Assembly: GCA_029857875.1 (NCBI GenBank)
Contig: JAOUGB010000132.1
Coordinates: forward strand, 1 to 6,770
DNA from: Desulfobacteraceae bacterium
Lineage (GTDB): Bacteria; Desulfobacterota; Desulfobacteria; Desulfobacterales; UBA11574
Length of the DNA: 6,770 nucleotides
Direction: 5' to 3'
A program made the position numbers and the translations under genes. Below the pieces are notes generated by a model. That model was not told where the DNA came from, made no database searches, and saw only the letters and a list, made by a program, of their open reading frames with translations. Below are positions 6,006-6,770 of the stretch, one piece after another (position 1 is the stretch's first letter; each line of letters begins with the position of its first letter).

Positions 6006-6122
6006 TGAAAAATTTATCTAAAAAAATTAACAGTGTGTCCGGTCTCTTCAAAATGTTGTTTGTAAGATTTAATATGATCGTATTGATTTATTTTCCAAAT
6101 ATAAACCCAGATAAATTTTTCA
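6006..6122. repeat. Segment bracketed by a perfect 14-bp inverted repeat
   Basis: TGAAAAATTTATCT (6006-6019) and AGATAAATTTTTCA (6109-6122) are exact reverse complements, 89 bp apart. The enclosed DNA is AT-rich and has no reading frame of note. The arrangement resembles terminal inverted repeats of a tiny non-autonomous element, but no target-site duplication was evident at the ends. Because the arms are AT-rich, chance is possible. The right end lies 13 bp past the ilvC stop. Confidence 0.45.
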
Positions 6123-6135
6123 TGAAAACTTAGGG

Positions 6136-6770
6136 TTATCGGTTTTCCGGCCTCAATGACCTTACTGCAGCTCCGGCCTGCCACATTTCGGAATTTTTGA
6201 GTACGTCGAGTTCTTTTTCGAGCTTTTCGCGATAGTCGGGGGCACTGTTGGCCTCAAGGACCCTTTTGGTTTCAACGCCGGACACAACCCTTTCGTAGAG
6301 TTCGTCAAAAAGAGGGGCCACAGCATCACGAAACTTCGGTTTCCAGTCCAGAGCGCCTCGCTGGGCGGTGGTACTGCAGTTCGCATACATCCAGTCCATG
6401 CCGTTTTGCGCCACAAGGCGGATCAGGCTCTGGGTCAGTTCTTCCACCGTTTCGTTAAAGGCTTCACTGGGTGTGTGTCCATGTTTTCGAAGGACATTGT
6501 ACTGGGCTTCCATTACACCGGCCAGACAACCCATGAGGACACCGCGTTCGCCGGTGAGATCACTGTGAACTTCTTTTTCAAAAGTAGTGGGAAAGAGATA
6601 GCCCGAACCAATGGCAATTCCCAGTGCCAGTGTTCTTTCCTTGGCGCGGCCGGTATAGTCCTGAAATATCGCAAAACTCGAATTGATACCGCTGCCGTCC
6701 AGAAAGTTGGTCCGAACGGTTCGGCCTGATCCCTTTGGGGCCACCAGGATGACATCGACGTCTTCAGGGG
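6136..6770 (-). CDS. ilvC: Ketol-acid reductoisomerase, C-terminal part (fungal/Bacteroidetes-like)
   Basis: IlvC uses NADPH and Mg2+ to isomerise and reduce acetolactate and acetohydroxybutyrate to dihydroxy acids in valine, leucine and isoleucine synthesis. The last 210 residues are visible; the NADPH-binding loop lies beyond the right edge. The frame stays open to 6770 and reads EDVDVILVAPKGSGRTVR, the end of the Rossmann domain, so a start at the GTG of 6744 would be artificial. The all-helical C-terminal domain has the metal ligands in SDLTGER (fragment D70 and E74), E106 and E110 in ETVEE, and substrate-binding S132 in CSTTAQRGALDW. It ends with PDYREKLEKELD and SLRPENR. It is a single-domain class I enzyme, not the duplicated E. 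coli type. From memory, its wording is closer to yeast Ilv5 and Bacteroidetes enzymes than to the usual short proteobacterial IlvC. It lies upstream of cimA and leuA in the same direction. Confidence 0.95.
   Translation of the reverse strand, partial: PEDVDVILVAPKGSGRTVRTNFLDGSGINSSFAIFQDYTGRAKERTLALGIAIGSGYLFPTTFEKEVHSDLTGERGVLMGCLAGVMEAQYNVLRKHGHTPSEAFNETVEELTQSLIRLVAQNGMDWMYANCSTTAQRGALDWKPKFRDAVAPLFDELYERVVSGVETKRVLEANSAPDYREKLEKELDVLKNSEMWQAGAAVRSLRPENR

Larger units (their letters stand above)
5764..6135. other. Intergenic region between ilvC and cimA
   Basis: This 372-bp spacer is almost completely taken up by structured elements. They are palindromic repeat copy 3 (5768-5884), a separate long hairpin (5902-5997), and a 117-bp AT-rich segment bracketed by a perfect 14-bp inverted repeat (6006-6122). 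The exact 12-nt palindrome TTTTCATGAAAA (6117-6128) lies just past the ilvC stop. No protein-coding frame with a ribosome binding site was found. The spacer makes it doubtful that ilvC and cimA form one tight transcription unit. Confidence 0.65.

Noticed and set aside
6162..6755. Overlapping open frames on both strands within ilvC
   Set aside because: They are frame shadows of the conserved ilvC coding region and have no recognisable products.

Overview
The window reads as a chromosomal segment of an anaerobic deltaproteobacterium (Desulfobacterota). A sulfate reducer of the Desulfobacterales type is my best guess, inferred from a class 1B dihydroorotate dehydrogenase, a Geobacter-type citramalate synthase, moderate GC content and repeat-rich AT-rich spacers. 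No rRNA or other taxonomic marker is present, so this placement is an inference.

Layout, left to right. At 1-66 (minus) lies the N-terminus of a flavodoxin-fold NAD(P)H-dependent FMN reductase-like protein that runs off the left edge. A 177-bp divergent spacer with overlapping candidate promoters separates it from pyrD (244-1179, plus), the catalytic subunit of dihydroorotate dehydrogenase B. Then comes a small exported chalcone-isomerase-like protein (1485-2045, plus). After a convergent spacer with a perfect 12-bp stem-loop, three branched-chain amino acid genes lie on the minus strand: leuA (2381-3913), cimA (4153-5751) and the C-terminal part of ilvC (6136-6770, cut by the right edge). 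Transcription order is ilvC, cimA, leuA.

How the genes work together. CimA condenses pyruvate with acetyl-CoA to citramalate, which leads to 2-oxobutyrate without threonine deaminase. IlvC reduces and isomerises the acetohydroxy acids for Ile, Val and the Leu precursor. LeuA commits 2-oxoisovalerate to leucine. The minus-strand block is therefore one Ile/Val/Leu cluster, but its members are separated by 239 and 384 bp rather than tightly packed. pyrD has no pyrK partner beside it.

The non-coding DNA is the most unusual part. Three copies of one palindromic intergenic repeat (about 117-131 bp each) sit at 1271-1394, 2127-2257 and 5768-5884. Their arms are built from iterated CTAAAGTG-type units with 9-10 bp spacing. 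A different element at 5902-5997 folds into a long hairpin whose 22-bp basal stem has no mismatch when read as plus-strand RNA, because its five non-Watson-Crick positions are all G-U pairs. Next to it, a perfect 14-bp inverted repeat (6006-6019/6109-6122) brackets an AT-rich segment. The leuA leader has an 11-bp hairpin and a possible leader ORF with clustered Ile/Leu codons. The partial IlvC closely resembles fungal and Bacteroidetes enzymes. I saw no CRISPR array, tRNA, rRNA, transposase gene or phage gene.
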